NCBI GenBank assembly: GCA_947561585.1
Contig: CANNZV010000341.1
Span: 309,629 to 373,628 of the forward strand
Direction of reading: 5' to 3'
DNA length: 64,000 nucleotides
Source: Caprella mutica
Taxonomy: Eukaryota; Arthropoda; Malacostraca; Amphipoda; Caprellidae
How positions within the stretch are numbered: position 1 is the first letter of the stretch; each line of letters begins with the position of its first letter. The notes beneath the pieces are model-generated. The model was given only the letters and a program-made list of their open reading frames with translations. It was not told the DNA's origin and made no database searches. The translations under genes and the position numbers were made by a program. This document shows, piece after piece, positions 1 through 9,798 of the stretch.

Positions 1-240
1 TAGTTACTGCATGTATTGTACTCATATCTAAACAAGTCAATCACCTCATTAGTAGTGCCCCGCCTCCACGGAATACAAACTGCTTGCCAGAAAGTATACT
101 TATATTACTCAAGTATCCAAATACACGTACATACATATATGATTATATCCTTTTTCAATTTTTTTACTAATTACAGGAAGAATGGGTATAGGACAGTAAT
201 TAGTAATATCTCCATTTGAGCCCCCTTTGAGCACAGGTAT
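1..240 (-). pseudogene. Fragment of a non-LTR retrotransposon reverse transcriptase
   Basis: Read on the minus strand, about 240 to 175 encodes a stretch like IPVLKGGSNGDITNYCPIPI, continuing as ILPVISKKIEK. This matches the opening of the non-LTR reverse transcriptase domain (consensus ...FKKGD..D..NYRPIS.LP..SK..E). Further left, 16-100 reads as a frameshifted version of the next conserved block (FGFRKG..TTNAV.DL), seen as QFVFRGGG then GTTNEVIDLF. The piece runs off the left edge of the window. At least one frame change and degenerate residues make it inactive. The clade (Jockey, CR1, I or other) cannot be told from this short piece. Confidence 0.6.
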
Positions 241-315
241 AATTTTAGAAATTTTAAATTAAAACCTTAACTGAACATTAACTCCACACCTAGTAAATTA
301 ATTTTTCGTTAGCAG

Positions 316-460
316 AATTTTGACAGCTGAATATAAATAATATCTGAATAATAATAATGCATTAAACTTAGTAATCTGACCTGTAACTACTGAGATAAAT
401 ATGCGGTGATGAAACCCAGGGCTGCATAATAGGTATACGAGAAACAGAAGAACGGATGAG
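316..460 (-). pseudogene. Displaced copy of SLC5 exon 10 plus flanking intron
   Basis: This segment closely matches 34020-34175, which is coding exon 10 of the SLC5 gene at 33.8-43.8 kb together with about 60 bases of the intron downstream of it. The splice donor region (ACAG|GTCAG on the minus strand) and the intron text are both copied, so this is a DNA-level duplication and not a retrocopy. The copy lacks about 13-14 bases in mid-exon, which breaks the frame, and has several substitutions. Homology stops near 460-485, where Helitron-like helicase sequence begins. Its position against a rolling-circle element suggests gene-fragment capture, but a separate duplication joined by chance is possible. 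Confidence 0.8.
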
Positions 461-484
461 GGGAAGAGAGACGTGTACATGCTT

Positions 485-1197
485 CACTGGCCACCAAAAC
501 ACTTGCCAATCTTTCTACCAACAACCTGAAAATGGCATTCCTCAAACGTCTCGATGTGCTCTTTATCGACGAAGCGGGTCTTCTCAGCGCCAAGTACCTG
601 TCTATCATAGACATCGTCTCCAGGAAACTAAGGAAAGCAGAGCAACCTTTTGGCGGAGTCCTCATAATCACCACTGGAGACAACGAGCAGCTGAAGCCTA
701 TCGATGGACTATCAATTTTCCGCAGCACACTTCTCGTGACACACTTTGATGTGCTCATGCTGACTTAACTAGTCAGAGCGAGAGCAGACGAAGATCTTCA
801 AAGGACAATAGTGCTCCTAAGAAGTCACAACCTCACAGCAGCCCAAATTAATAAGGTGACTGAAATAATTGAGAGGAGATGCGTACAGAGATTCTTCCCA
901 TCCTTCTAAGATGTTCGCCAGGGAATTCTCTCCATACTGAGCACAAGGAAAGCCCAAGTAGAGTGCACCGACAAAGTGCTCATGCAAACTATAGCCAATC
1001 TCGCAAATCCACAAAGGGACATGTTGGAAGCAGAGTCACAAGACCTCGTTGAAAAGGCGGGAGGTACCTGGCATCCAGCAGACAACTCTGTGTCGAATAA
1101 ACTCGATAGGACAGTGTTAGAGCCTAGAAAGCTAAAACTGATCCTATGATCAATAATTAGGTTGACCTATAACAACATGAATGTTACTAGAAACATC
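485..1197 (+). pseudogene. PIF1-like helicase fragment (second, inverted copy)
   Basis: On the plus strand, 532-768 encodes a Walker B block (VLFIDEAGLLSAKYLSII) followed by the PIF1-type motif III (GVLIITTGDNEQLKP). Downstream bases to 1197 carry broken versions of the later helicase region, with stops after 768 and at about 906. The same DNA occurs in opposite orientation at about 3500-2810, so the two form an inverted duplication separated by roughly 1.6 kb. Here the Walker B glutamate-preceding residue is Asp (DE), whereas the other copy has Asn (NE). Homology ends at about 1197, exactly where a hairpin element starts. There is no Walker A in this copy, so it is a truncated, inactive piece. 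Confidence 0.78.
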
Positions 1198-1424
1198 TAC
1201 AGAAAAAATTCTATAGATTCAATTTTCTCTGATTTTCTCTGATAAATCAATCCTACAAACAAACTCCTTTTCAATGAAGGAAAAATCAGAGCAGGAGGTG
1301 AACAAAAGGATAACTTAATATTCAAACAACGATGTTAGAGAACATTGTCTAACGTCGTTGTTTGAATTTTAAGTTATCCTTTTATTAGCAGAGAAAATTG
1401 AATCTATAGAATTTTTTCTACGAT
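1197..1424. repeat. Nested palindrome (foldback element)
   Basis: An outer pair of inverted arms (about 1201-1230 and 1391-1420, core GAAAATTGAATCTATAGAAT) encloses an inner hairpin. The inner stem has about 36 bases (1303-1338 against 1348-1383, core CAACGACGTTAGA-type) and a loop of roughly nine bases. It directly abuts the end of the helicase fragment. It carries no open frame. It could be a small foldback transposon or a structure made at the breakpoint of the inverted duplication. Confidence 0.8.
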
Positions 1425-2013
1425 AGGATGAAAAAAACAAACAGAAGATACATTCAAATATATTGAATTAAGCACATTCAATTATGACTGGAATTTTTCA
1501 TTTGAAAAGATTGTCTGAACCTTTTAGAAGAGGGTTTTTCTTAATAAAGTTATCTATATTGATCTATCAATGAATCAAGTAAATATCTCTACAATGAATT
1601 AATAAAGAAGATTCTTACTTAACTGGGTGAATGATATAATTTTGAAAAATACAATATTATTTCCCAAAGTGGTGCACTCTTTTTGAACAATGTGAAATAG
1701 ACACGCGGGTTGTTAATATGCCCTTACTTGTTGTACATTAGTAGAACATCGAAAGAATATTGATACTTAATCATTGAATAGGCTTGAAAAATGTTTGGAT
1801 TGTTTTTAAGCAAAAGTGTAGAGCTCCTTCAGTACTAGGTTTCTGAACGGCCAAGGCTTCTGAACTCAGTTCGGATCTTCACCATCAGTCTTCTACAGAT
1901 GAGATGGTAGTTGGTATTCCAGATTGGATGTACGTTCATGTGTATCGCTGTTTCTCATCTAGTTTCTGTGGTAAACTCCGACTCTGGTTCTCCTTCGAAT
2001 CCTAAGATAAACG
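1425..2013. other. No recognisable gene; AT-rich spacer
   Basis: 1425-1800 is plain AT-rich sequence. 1850-2013, read on the minus strand, has longer open stretches and may be the decayed downstream tail of the Helitron-like protein that ends near 2014, but I cannot assign it. Confidence 0.4.
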
Positions 2014-2240
2014 CTAGGAGAATGTAAGGACAGTAAGTCCTGTCTTATAGTGCTGTTGGGCTATTGAGTTTTGTATCTCATCTCTAATGTTCAAGCACTG
2101 GCCGATTTTGAAGTGTTTTTTGTCCTTGCTGCTCACAGCAAAGTAAACAAACCCCATGTCTACACTAGAAATGTTGCAATCAATGCATTTGAAAGTAAGG
2201 GGACGATCTGACTGCAATATCCTTGGAGTATCCTCAACTG
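2014..2240 (-). pseudogene. GIY-YIG-like C-terminal tail
   Basis: The 67-codon minus frame contains MGFVYFAVSSKDKKHFKIGQ followed by LNIRDEIQ. This has the layout of a GIY-YIG nuclease N-terminus: GxVYF in place of GIY, KIG in place of YIG, then an Asn and an Arg. It lies directly after helicase motif VI and so is probably the C-terminus of the same protein. From memory, some eukaryotic PIF1-like proteins carry such a tail, but I could not check this. The match is short, and the downstream catalytic Glu was not located. Confidence 0.45.
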
Positions 2241-2280
2241 GGTTGAGTAGTCCACTTTTCTGATTAGTTTTCTCACAGCG

Positions 2281-3236
2281 TTGAGAGTGTCCCTTATTCT
2301 GCCTACGAAGTAGATGTCATCAAGAGACTTCACTCTTGATAATATTACCAGTAGTTGATTCCTTTCCCAAAGGAGGTAGTCTTGATTCTCTTCTGATATT
2401 TGAATAGCGATCCTTTCGCAGGTTTCGCCAATTGCCTTGTGAACTGTTGAAGCGATCGACGGTCTGGAATGAAGTAAAACTGATTGTTAGTGAAATAGAT
2501 AAAGGGATATGATTTGAATATTGTTTGTAGAATAGAATTAAGATTAGATAGGTATATACATTAATAATGCGTTTACTTGCCTCATAAGATACTGATGACG
2601 TTTGGCCTTTTGTAGACTTCTTCCTATTGAGACTTCAGGTGTATCTCTTCTTGGAATCTTTGCTAATTCCCATTCTTGATCCTCTTGGTTGAGCACTGAT
2701 CTTGTTTCAGGAAGAAGTATCCTTACTTCCACTTTGTGATCGTTTTGCGGACAAGGGAGATGAACTATCTCAGCCATTTGCCCTTGGCTGAAGCGAGACA
2801 TGTTTCTAGTAACATTCATGTTGTTATAGGTCAACCTCATTATTGATCCTTGGATCAGTTTTAGCTTTCTAGGCTCTAACACTGTCCTATCGAGTTTATT
2901 CGACACAGAGTTGTCTGCTGGATGCCAGGAACCTCCCGTCTTTTCAACGAGGTCTTGTGACTCTGCTTCCAACATATCCCTTGTAGATTTGCGAGATTGG
3001 CATGAGTACTGTTTGCATGAGTACTGTGTCGGTGCACTCTGCTTGGGCTTTCCTTGTGCTCACTATGGAGAGAATTCCCTGGGGAACATATTGGAAGGAT
3101 GGGAAGAATCTCTGTACGCATCTCCTTTCAATTAATTTAGTCACCTCATTAATTTGGGCTGCTGTGAGGTTGTGACTTCTTAGGAGCACTATTGTCCTTT
3201 GAAGATCTTCGTCTGGTCTCGCTCTGACTAGTTAAG
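2281..3236 (-). pseudogene. PIF1-like helicase, C-terminal half
   Basis: 2975-2544 encodes VLEPRKLKLIQGSIMRLTYN, the helicase region preceding motif V, followed by a hydrophilic stretch. After a gap near 2544-2460, the minus strand at about 2460-2300 reads STVHKAIGETCERIAIQ and LLVILSRVKSLDDIYFVG. These are recognisable PIF1 motifs V and VI (consensus T.HK.QG.T and Y.ALSR). The gap could be a former intron or an indel. Stops between the blocks show the copy is broken. Confidence 0.68.
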
Positions 3237-3798
3237 TCAGCATGAGCACATCAAAATGTGTCCGAGAAATATGCTGCGGAAAATTGATGGTCCATTGATA
3301 GGCTTCAGCTGCTCGCTGTCTCCAGTGGCGATTGTGAGGACTCCGCCAAAAGGTTGCTCTGCTTTCCTTAGTTTCCTGAAGACGTTGTCTATGATTGACA
3401 GGTACTTGGCGCTGAGAATACCCGCTTCGTTGATGAAGAGCACATCAAGACGTTTGAGGAATGCCATTTTCAGGCTGTTGGTAGAAAGATTGGCAAGTAT
3501 TTTGGTGTTCTCCGCCAAGTTTGCGAGCTCTCTCCGAAGTGATAGCGGTACTGTAATTTTCAACTTCTTTTTGAGATTGTAAAGAAGTGATAACTGCACA
3601 ATGTGAGTTTTTCCAGTGCCAGGGGCGCCGGTCAGTAAGATACATGGCTGAAACACTATCGCACCTTGTATTAAGTTGTCAATTGCTCTTTTGCAGCGGT
3701 TCAGAGCTATTTTTTGCTCGTGTTTTGATTCGTAGGATTGGTTGACTGCTCGTTTGACTTTTACTTCGTAGTCTACATCTTGTCTATCCTTCAACTGC
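3237..3798 (-). pseudogene. PIF1-like helicase, N-terminal half
   Basis: A 185-codon frame contains Walker A (ILLTGAPGTGKTHIVQ), then Walker B-like LFINEAGILSAKYLS and motif III GVLTIATGDSEQLKP. PIF1 helicases unwind DNA 5' to 3'; in Helitrons the helicase is fused to Rep. The catalytic Walker B acidic pair is Asn-Glu here in place of Asp-Glu, which should impair ATP hydrolysis and fits a decaying copy. The frame ends at 3237, but homology to the helicase continues downstream in other frames. The inverted copy at 485-1197 covers only the part after Walker A. Confidence 0.8.
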
Positions 3799-3800
3799 TA

Positions 3801-4796
3801 GCTGATGGGCATCATCCCTTGTTCCATATCGTACTTGAGTGCGTCGACAAGGTTCCATAGTGTCTCGTCTTCTAACCGTTGTAGTCTCTCGTCAGCTACT
3901 TTTTTGATAGATCTGTACGTCACTAATGGTGTATCACCGTCAGACACTGGCTATCTATTCTCCATTAGTTTGATCATATTGGAGTGAACTATATGGCACT
4001 AACTTGGCCAGCCTCTTTGTGGTGATGGGTTATATATTAATTGTTCTCTCACGTACTCTCCAGTGATAGCAATCGCGTCTTATTTGGTCGCATTGTTGGC
4101 ATTCAGAATCAACCTTGCTTTTGCTAAGCTCTGTAGTTGTGTCTGTCCATTGAAGTCTAGCTCAGTTTCAAACTCACCTATTGTCAAAAGTGTGTGATGA
4201 GGGAGCCTTGAGAAATTCAGAGGATTAATCATGGAGAAAACTGGTGCAGGTTATGTTCTTTAGTGCAGGTTATGTCCACGAAACGCAGGAATCTCACACT
4301 CCATAGTGATGGCCTGTCCATTTTGTTCGGGTTTCGTATCCGTACTTCGTTCCTCACTATCACGAGAAGCTGTAGGAGAGCGGCGAGATCAGCCATCAAC
4401 TCATATTGATGAGCTTGACTGTCAAAATGGTTTGCGACTTCATTGATGTAGCAGATTCGTTTTCTGAGTTGACGGCATGCTTCATTGATCTAAGGACACT
4501 GGATGATGTCCTCGTGGACCGTGTATGCTTTCACTGTTTTCGCTACGAACCACATGGCATAAGGCCCGAGTTTCTTTATGCTAAGTAACTCTGGGTTACG
4601 GAGTGAGAAGCTGCTTGTGTTGTCCACGTTAAATGGAGAAGATGCATGTCTTCAATCAAGATTTATTGATGCTCTGTTAATTGCCGTTCAGGTTGTAGTT
4701 GCTCTCGCATGATCACTGGTACAATTCCACCATCTTCATTAATGATTTTCTGTGAAGGATGTGCTCTCTCATTTTTTAAGACGGCCATTCTTTCTT
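3801..4796 (-). pseudogene. Decayed linker between Rep and helicase
   Basis: Read on the minus strand, short open pieces continue the Helitron-like protein. About 3960-3800, for example, gives a frame like RSIKKVADERLQRLEDETLW just ahead of the helicase. Stops interrupt it every 30-60 codons. No separate domain is recognisable. A plus-strand 60-codon frame at 4406-4588 is an antisense shadow. Confidence 0.45.
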
Positions 4797-5944
4797 CTAC
4801 TGGGTGTGTGCTAAATGTCCAAGTGGAGGTTGTTGAACATTACTTCCGTCTTGGCCATTTCTTTCACAAACGTGTGGTATATTCTTTTCTATCCTCTTCC
4901 GTTCTGCGTCCCGTTGAGCTGACGCTATTACCTCACTGATGAGCTGCTGTGGTCTTACCTTCAAATTTGGTCCTTCAAATCCTTGGTGTACTTGGTGTCT
5001 CTCTTCCTTCTTTGTACAGTATTTGCATATGTACGCTGCGTGAACTCTGTTCTGGGCAAATTGAGCGTTAGTTTGCGCTCTGAAGATGGTGTAGAGATTT
5101 GGAATGGTTGGAAATAGATGGCTGAAAGGTTCTGAAGAAGGATGCCACATTCCATACCTTAGCTCAAGTACTGGTTTCCAAATATGATTTTTTTTCATCC
5201 CATTCTGCCAATCCTAGCTCTCTTAGAGTAGGAATGCTATTTTGGTAGGCATTATGGTGTGGTTCGTAACTGGGCGTGAAGCTTGCTGGATGACGTCTGT
5301 TCTTGCATCTTCTTTGTCCATCATTATTTACCACCATGCACCGTTCATTGTGAGTGAGCGTTTCTCTATACTCTTTCTAGCTTGATCATCTCATCATCGG
5401 AAAAGACTTGGCCATCGTCTGCTAGGAATTGCGGATGAGTCATGTGAATTTCACAGAGGAAGTCATTTACTCTGTTGCAGATTCTCTTAATAATTCTCAT
5501 CTGCTGCTCTTTGAGTTGTTGACATCCTTGAGGGATATTCCGCAGTGGACGTGGAGCTCATTGCCAAGTGCTCCTTGCTATTGAAATTCCACGCGAGCAA
5601 AATAACTGCGTACGACACCACACACATTGAGAAAGTTCAGCAAAAACTTAAGAAAATACATCACTGTTCGATGCCAGCAACTCAAAATCAGAGACATGTA
5701 ATTCTGGTTGGCTGTATCTTTTTCTTCTTCTGACTTGCGTGCAAACTTTCTGGCAATTGCCTGCTGAACTGGTGCGACTCTGGGTGTTTCTTTGTTGTTG
5801 CAGGTGAATGTGATAAAGTAGTGCCAGTGGTGTTTCCTGACATGGTGTGTTGCACAGTTGGCTAAGTGGTTTGAGTCTAGTTCGTCGAAGTGGGTCCTGT
5901 TTGATGTACCAACCTCTCTCTTCATTCCTGCAGTCAACATACAC
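4797..5944 (-). pseudogene. Helitron-type Rep (HUH endonuclease) remnant
   Basis: Rep nicks and joins DNA during rolling-circle transposition. On the minus strand, 5944-5578 encodes HHWHYFITFTCNNKETP, resembling the Rep block F.TFTCN, and then YFARVEFQ, which matches the conserved YFWRVEFQ before the metal-binding motif. An in-frame TAG follows, and the frame then gives NELHVHCG (about 5555-5535), the HUH metal-binding histidines. Further on, 5198-4797 encodes AAYICKYCTKK, matching the Y-x3-Y-x2-K catalytic tyrosine motif of Helitron Rep. All three signatures are present in the right order, so the identification is strong. Stops and frame changes between them show that it is dead. Confidence 0.72.
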
Positions 5945-6090
5945 TATAATCCCTGTTTGAAGGGTGTGTCTATACCGAATTTGTAGTTAGTGCTCGGTTG
6001 GTCATCACATTGAAGCAAAGAGCTTGGTGGTTGTTATCCGATGACGTGATCAGTGTGTAGTCCTTCATTCTTGGTGCCAAATGTTAATAT

Positions 6091-6690
6091 ACACGGCCTG
6101 ATTTGTTACATTTCTCTTCTTAAAATAGAAGGCCAGACTTTTTATTATATTTAATTATAAGGTGTATTATTTATTGAAAGCTTCAGTATGGGTATTAATT
6201 AATGCTTCAGTTAAGGTATAAAGACACATTATCAATTATGTATATTTTAATAACTATATGATTTCCCAATTAACCCAACTAAAACATAAAAACTAGAAAT
6301 TATTAAAGTTGAAACAGTAAGGTGTACATTATTTATAAGTTAAAATTAAAAACATAAGTCATTTTGGTTTCAACAAGCAGCCATTGATATGTCTCATAAT
6401 TTTCTTGAAGGCCACCTGTCTATCTTTTACAGCAGATTCTGAAAGTCTCTTCCTTTTGTTGTGGATACAATTATTAGTTATTATTCTATCCACTCGAGAT
6501 GAATTAACTTTTTGATGTGATTCACAGAAAATTTTGGTCCTATCCAAAGTCCTCAGAATTAACTCAGCTCAACACATCTCTAAATTCCTCAGAAGAAAAA
6601 GTCAGACCACCACGTGTGAAGTGACAGCAAAAAAGTTTAAGTTGCAGGTTGCAGCTTAGTCATTTCTTGAAATATTATCCTTTCAAATCA
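6091..6690. other. AT-rich spacer without recognisable genes
   Basis: The sequence is AT-rich with only short random frames. The 62-codon minus frame at 6359-6547 has no recognisable features. Confidence 0.5.
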
Positions 6691-6692
6691 AA

Positions 6693-8015
6693 GTTCCTGG
6701 AGTACGAGTAAATGCAGCATCTGCCTCTACTCCACAGACCCATCTGAGTCGGGATGGACACCGGAAGTGAGGATTGGAGAGGAGCTTCTCAGAAGGGATG
6801 ACAACCAGAGGTTCCTTGGGGTCACATATGACAGAAGACTCACTTTCGGAAGAGGTGACGGAGAATATGAATAGTAGGAACGGGTTATTGAGCATGGTAG
6901 CGGAAACAAGCTGTGGCTGAATGAAGGAGGATGCCATCAAAATTTACAGTGACACAGCGAAGCGTGGTAGAAAACGCCAGTACATCATGGGCTCCGTGGC
7001 TCTCCAAAACAAACCTGGAGAAGGTGGAAAGGGCTGAACTGTATGCGGAGTAGGAGAGCACCCGAATGAGTAGGAAAGCGCTTGAGACGTTCATGGAGGG
7101 AATGGAGGTATGGAATAACAGGAGAGAAGATGATGGAGGGAATGGAGGTATGGAATAACAGGAGAGAAGATGATGGTGGGGGCTTGCCCTGGAGGTGTGA
7201 CTCACAAACGAGGAGGTATGACTCACCAGAGGAGAGGCTAAGGAGGTGTTGGACCTGTGTGGACGGCTGGACTTGATGTTATACACAGACGTATCAGTGG
7301 AGGGGGAGCGAAGTTGGGGTGGGGTGGAATGATGGTGAGAAGGAGAGGGGTAACGGTTGAGCAGTGGGTCGTACCAGCGGGTGCCTGGTGCATCAGTTTT
7401 AGTACCGATAGGAAGGCGATGAGTGAAACGATGTGAGGGCTACTGGATGAGGATTTGAGTAGTGCAGTGGTGGTAACCGGCAGCAGATCCTTAGTGGATG
7501 CGTTACAGGAGGATAATGAGGGACTGAAACTGAGACAGATCAGGAGGAAGTTTTTTGGAATTGGAGGAGGATGGTAAAACTGATGTGTGTACTGGGACAA
7601 AGTGGACCGCAGGGCAATGAGCTGGTGGATGAGAATGTAAGAGGGAGTAGAGACGTATCAGGGGCAGGTGAAGTTGGACGGATGCACAAGAGGAGCAGTG
7701 ATAGACAGAAGGCTGAGGGAGAAGGGGTGCAGGACTCTCATACCAGGAGGAGATACGAGGGGGACCGAGAGAGAATAGGGAGCAGAATCTGATTAGAGAA
7801 GAGAAGAGTGGACCTGGTCAGTGGTCAGATTCCGGTCAGGACACCACCCTGCCATAAGGAGATGGAGGAGTATGGTACAATTGGAGGCAAAGGCGCAGTG
7901 TAGGTTTTGCGGGGATGAGGAGGGGAGCAGTGAGCATCTGTTGATGTGGGACCTCCCACTTGAGAGGAGATGGTTTTGGGGAGCTACTGGAGGACCTACC
8001 ACAACAACATCATCC
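6693..8015 (+). pseudogene. Non-LTR retrotransposon ORF2 3' end (RT tail, RNase H, Cys knuckle)
   Basis: On the plus strand, 6700-6860 encodes STDPSESGWTPEVRIGEELL and RFLGVTYDRRLTFG, the C-terminal part of a non-LTR reverse transcriptase. About 6980-7050 gives APWLSKTNLEKVERAELYAE, the thumb-region block after the polymerase core. Around 7279 the frame reads LMLYTDVSVEG, the start of an RNase H domain (consensus YTDGS). At 7840-7970 FRSGHHPAIRRW and CRFCGDEEGSSEHLL form the terminal zinc-knuckle region. GC content is higher than in the surroundings, as expected of a coding relic. Frameshifts and stops break every block. The presence of RNase H narrows the clade to groups such as I, R1, Jockey-related or LOA; I cannot go further. 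Confidence 0.78.
7093..7172. repeat. 40-bp tandem duplication
   Basis: A 40-base unit (GGAGGGAATGGAGGTATGGA...) occurs twice in a row inside the retrotransposon relic, a local slippage product. Confidence 0.85.
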
Positions 8016-8309
8016 ATCGACGTAGTTCTACATTATCACAACGATGTTCCCAGCAATATAGTCTGATACTTTTTTTTCTCAAGTTTAATAGGTCTTCTGA
8101 CATTCAGCACCGTTTCTTTGAATTCTTTCAACAATTTCTCAACCTCTTAATCATTATGTTGATTAATATTCACATTGTCATCAATACCAGAGCCTTCTTG
8201 GACAAAACTTTTGATTTTTAAAATCTTATCTGATGTATTTATATTTTTTATTGACACCAGAAATCTTCCTCCGCTCATATGACGATACTGTCCATATTTG
8301 CGCCTTAAA

Positions 8310-9320
8310 GGGCCGTACACACGCAGGGATTTTTAAGTCTTTCCACCAGACTTTTTTCTCCCCTTTTCCACCAGACTTTTGATTCAAAAATCAAAAGCGT
8401 CCACACGTGGATTGACTTTTGAATCTGATCATGGATTTACATGTCGTGCAATTTATTAGTCCTATCGGCGACATAAGCCCTCCCCCATTTTTTAAACTAG
8501 GTAACTACTAACTAACCTAGGTTATAAGTATAGTTAGTAACTATTAACTACCTAGGATAGTTAAAATTACTAATTACCTGTGTTAGTTATTTACTAATTA
8601 TATAAGTTAGTTACTTTTACCTAGATTAACTAATTACTACAGAACTACCTACCTAGATTACTGAGATTAGTTAGTTAGTAGTTACTAATTAACTTGGTTT
8701 GGTAATTTTTATGAAGTTTATTACAATATTTAGTAATAAACTAACCGAGATTATTTTCACTTCATTAGATTTAATGATTAAACCTAATCCACTTAACAAA
8801 TGTAATTTAGCTATTATATAAAGTTTAGGTAAAGGTATTAAATACGTAGGTACCATATAATATATATTGCGTTATAATAAAGAAAAAAAAAGTATTAGCT
8901 AATAGGTAATATGTTGAAATAAATAAAATAAAGATAGTAATATGTTATTTTTGTTATTTTACTTAAATATATTATACTAAAAATGTTTAAAGAAACATTA
9001 CTACCATCAATTTTACTGACAGCCTTTTATAAACAGAAAAAGATGAGAATTCTTCACCTCAAAAGTAAACAAATGAATGGAGTAAAGATTGGTTAAAAAT
9101 GAACACTAATCCTGTTATCACACAATATATTTTATGAGTTGACAGTATAGCTATACGAGGATTTTCAAAATTGCACCTCTTGATTGGGGGAAAATAATAG
9201 AACATGTAGGTTGTCGAAAAGTCTCGGACTTTCAGTGCAAAATCTAAGTCTCGTGGAAAAAGTGGGAGGAGCTAAGCAAAAAGTCTGGTGGAAAGACTTA
9301 AAAAACCCTGCCTGTGGCCC
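8310..9320. mobile_element. Non-autonomous DNA transposon with about 50-bp TIRs
   Basis: The ends are inverted copies: left GGGCCGTACACACGCAGGGA and right (complement) GGGCCACAGGCAGGG, both followed by TAAGTCTTTCCACCAGACTTTT. Both ends are flanked by TTAA. The interior is AT-rich, with many AACTAACTAGGTA-like words and no open frame. End sequence and AT target resemble PIF/Harbinger-type elements, but the exact target-site duplication (TTA, TAA or TTAA) is ambiguous because the terminal bases overlap it. Confidence 0.75.
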
Positions 9321-9798
9321 TTAAGGGATCACTTTGAAATCTGGCAGTTAGAACGAAGTTAAAACCATATCCGATAGAAGATCTTGAATGAGTGCTGATG
9401 AAATAGTAGTGTCATTGTGGTGCGTGACTAATTTAACACAACTATGTAAACTTTTCACTATTTTTAAATTTTGCGTCGTCCTATTCCTTCATTCATTGTG
9501 AAAAAACTCGCAGAAACTGTGGAACCTACATTGATATCCTCTCTGTTGATGAATTTAATCCATTAGTTCCGTAAGCATTCATCTTTTGGCATCCCAAAAA
9601 CTGGTCGACTATCATGAGCTGGGAAATTGGTGAAGCATCCCCGACAAGTGCATTTGTTGACAATCTTGAATATTTTATTTGCTGTATTTTAATTATTCAT
9701 CCAATTTTGTTCCAATTTTCATCATGAAAATAAAATCATTTTTCACATCTTAAGACAATTGAGACGGAATCTATGATACGCAAGTCAATATGTGATCC
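9321..9798 (-). other. Possible decayed extension of the downstream-broken gene
   Basis: The minus strand has scattered open pieces here (for example about 9640-9580, NFPAHDSRPVFGMPKDE), which may be the 3' continuation of the broken gene at 9799-16038. No frame longer than about 30 codons survives. Confidence 0.3.

Larger units (their letters stand above)
2000..6090 (-). mobile_element. Degenerate Helitron-like rolling-circle transposon
   Basis: The minus strand carries, in order, pieces of a Rep (HUH) endonuclease (5944-4797), a linker (4796-3800), a PIF1-type helicase with Walker A and B (3798-3237), the helicase C-terminal half (3236-2281) and a GIY-YIG-like tail (2240-2014). Rep joined to PIF1 helicase is the hallmark of the Helitron superfamily. 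The open frames are cut by many stops and frameshifts, so the element is not autonomous. I could not define its ends: no clear 5' TC or 3' hairpin-CTRR was identified. Homology to a coding frame is lost near 6090 on one side and near 2000 on the other. Confidence 0.75.

Noticed and set aside
1303..1383. Helitron 3' terminal hairpin
   Set aside because: The stem is far longer than a Helitron terminal hairpin and is not followed by a CTRR end.
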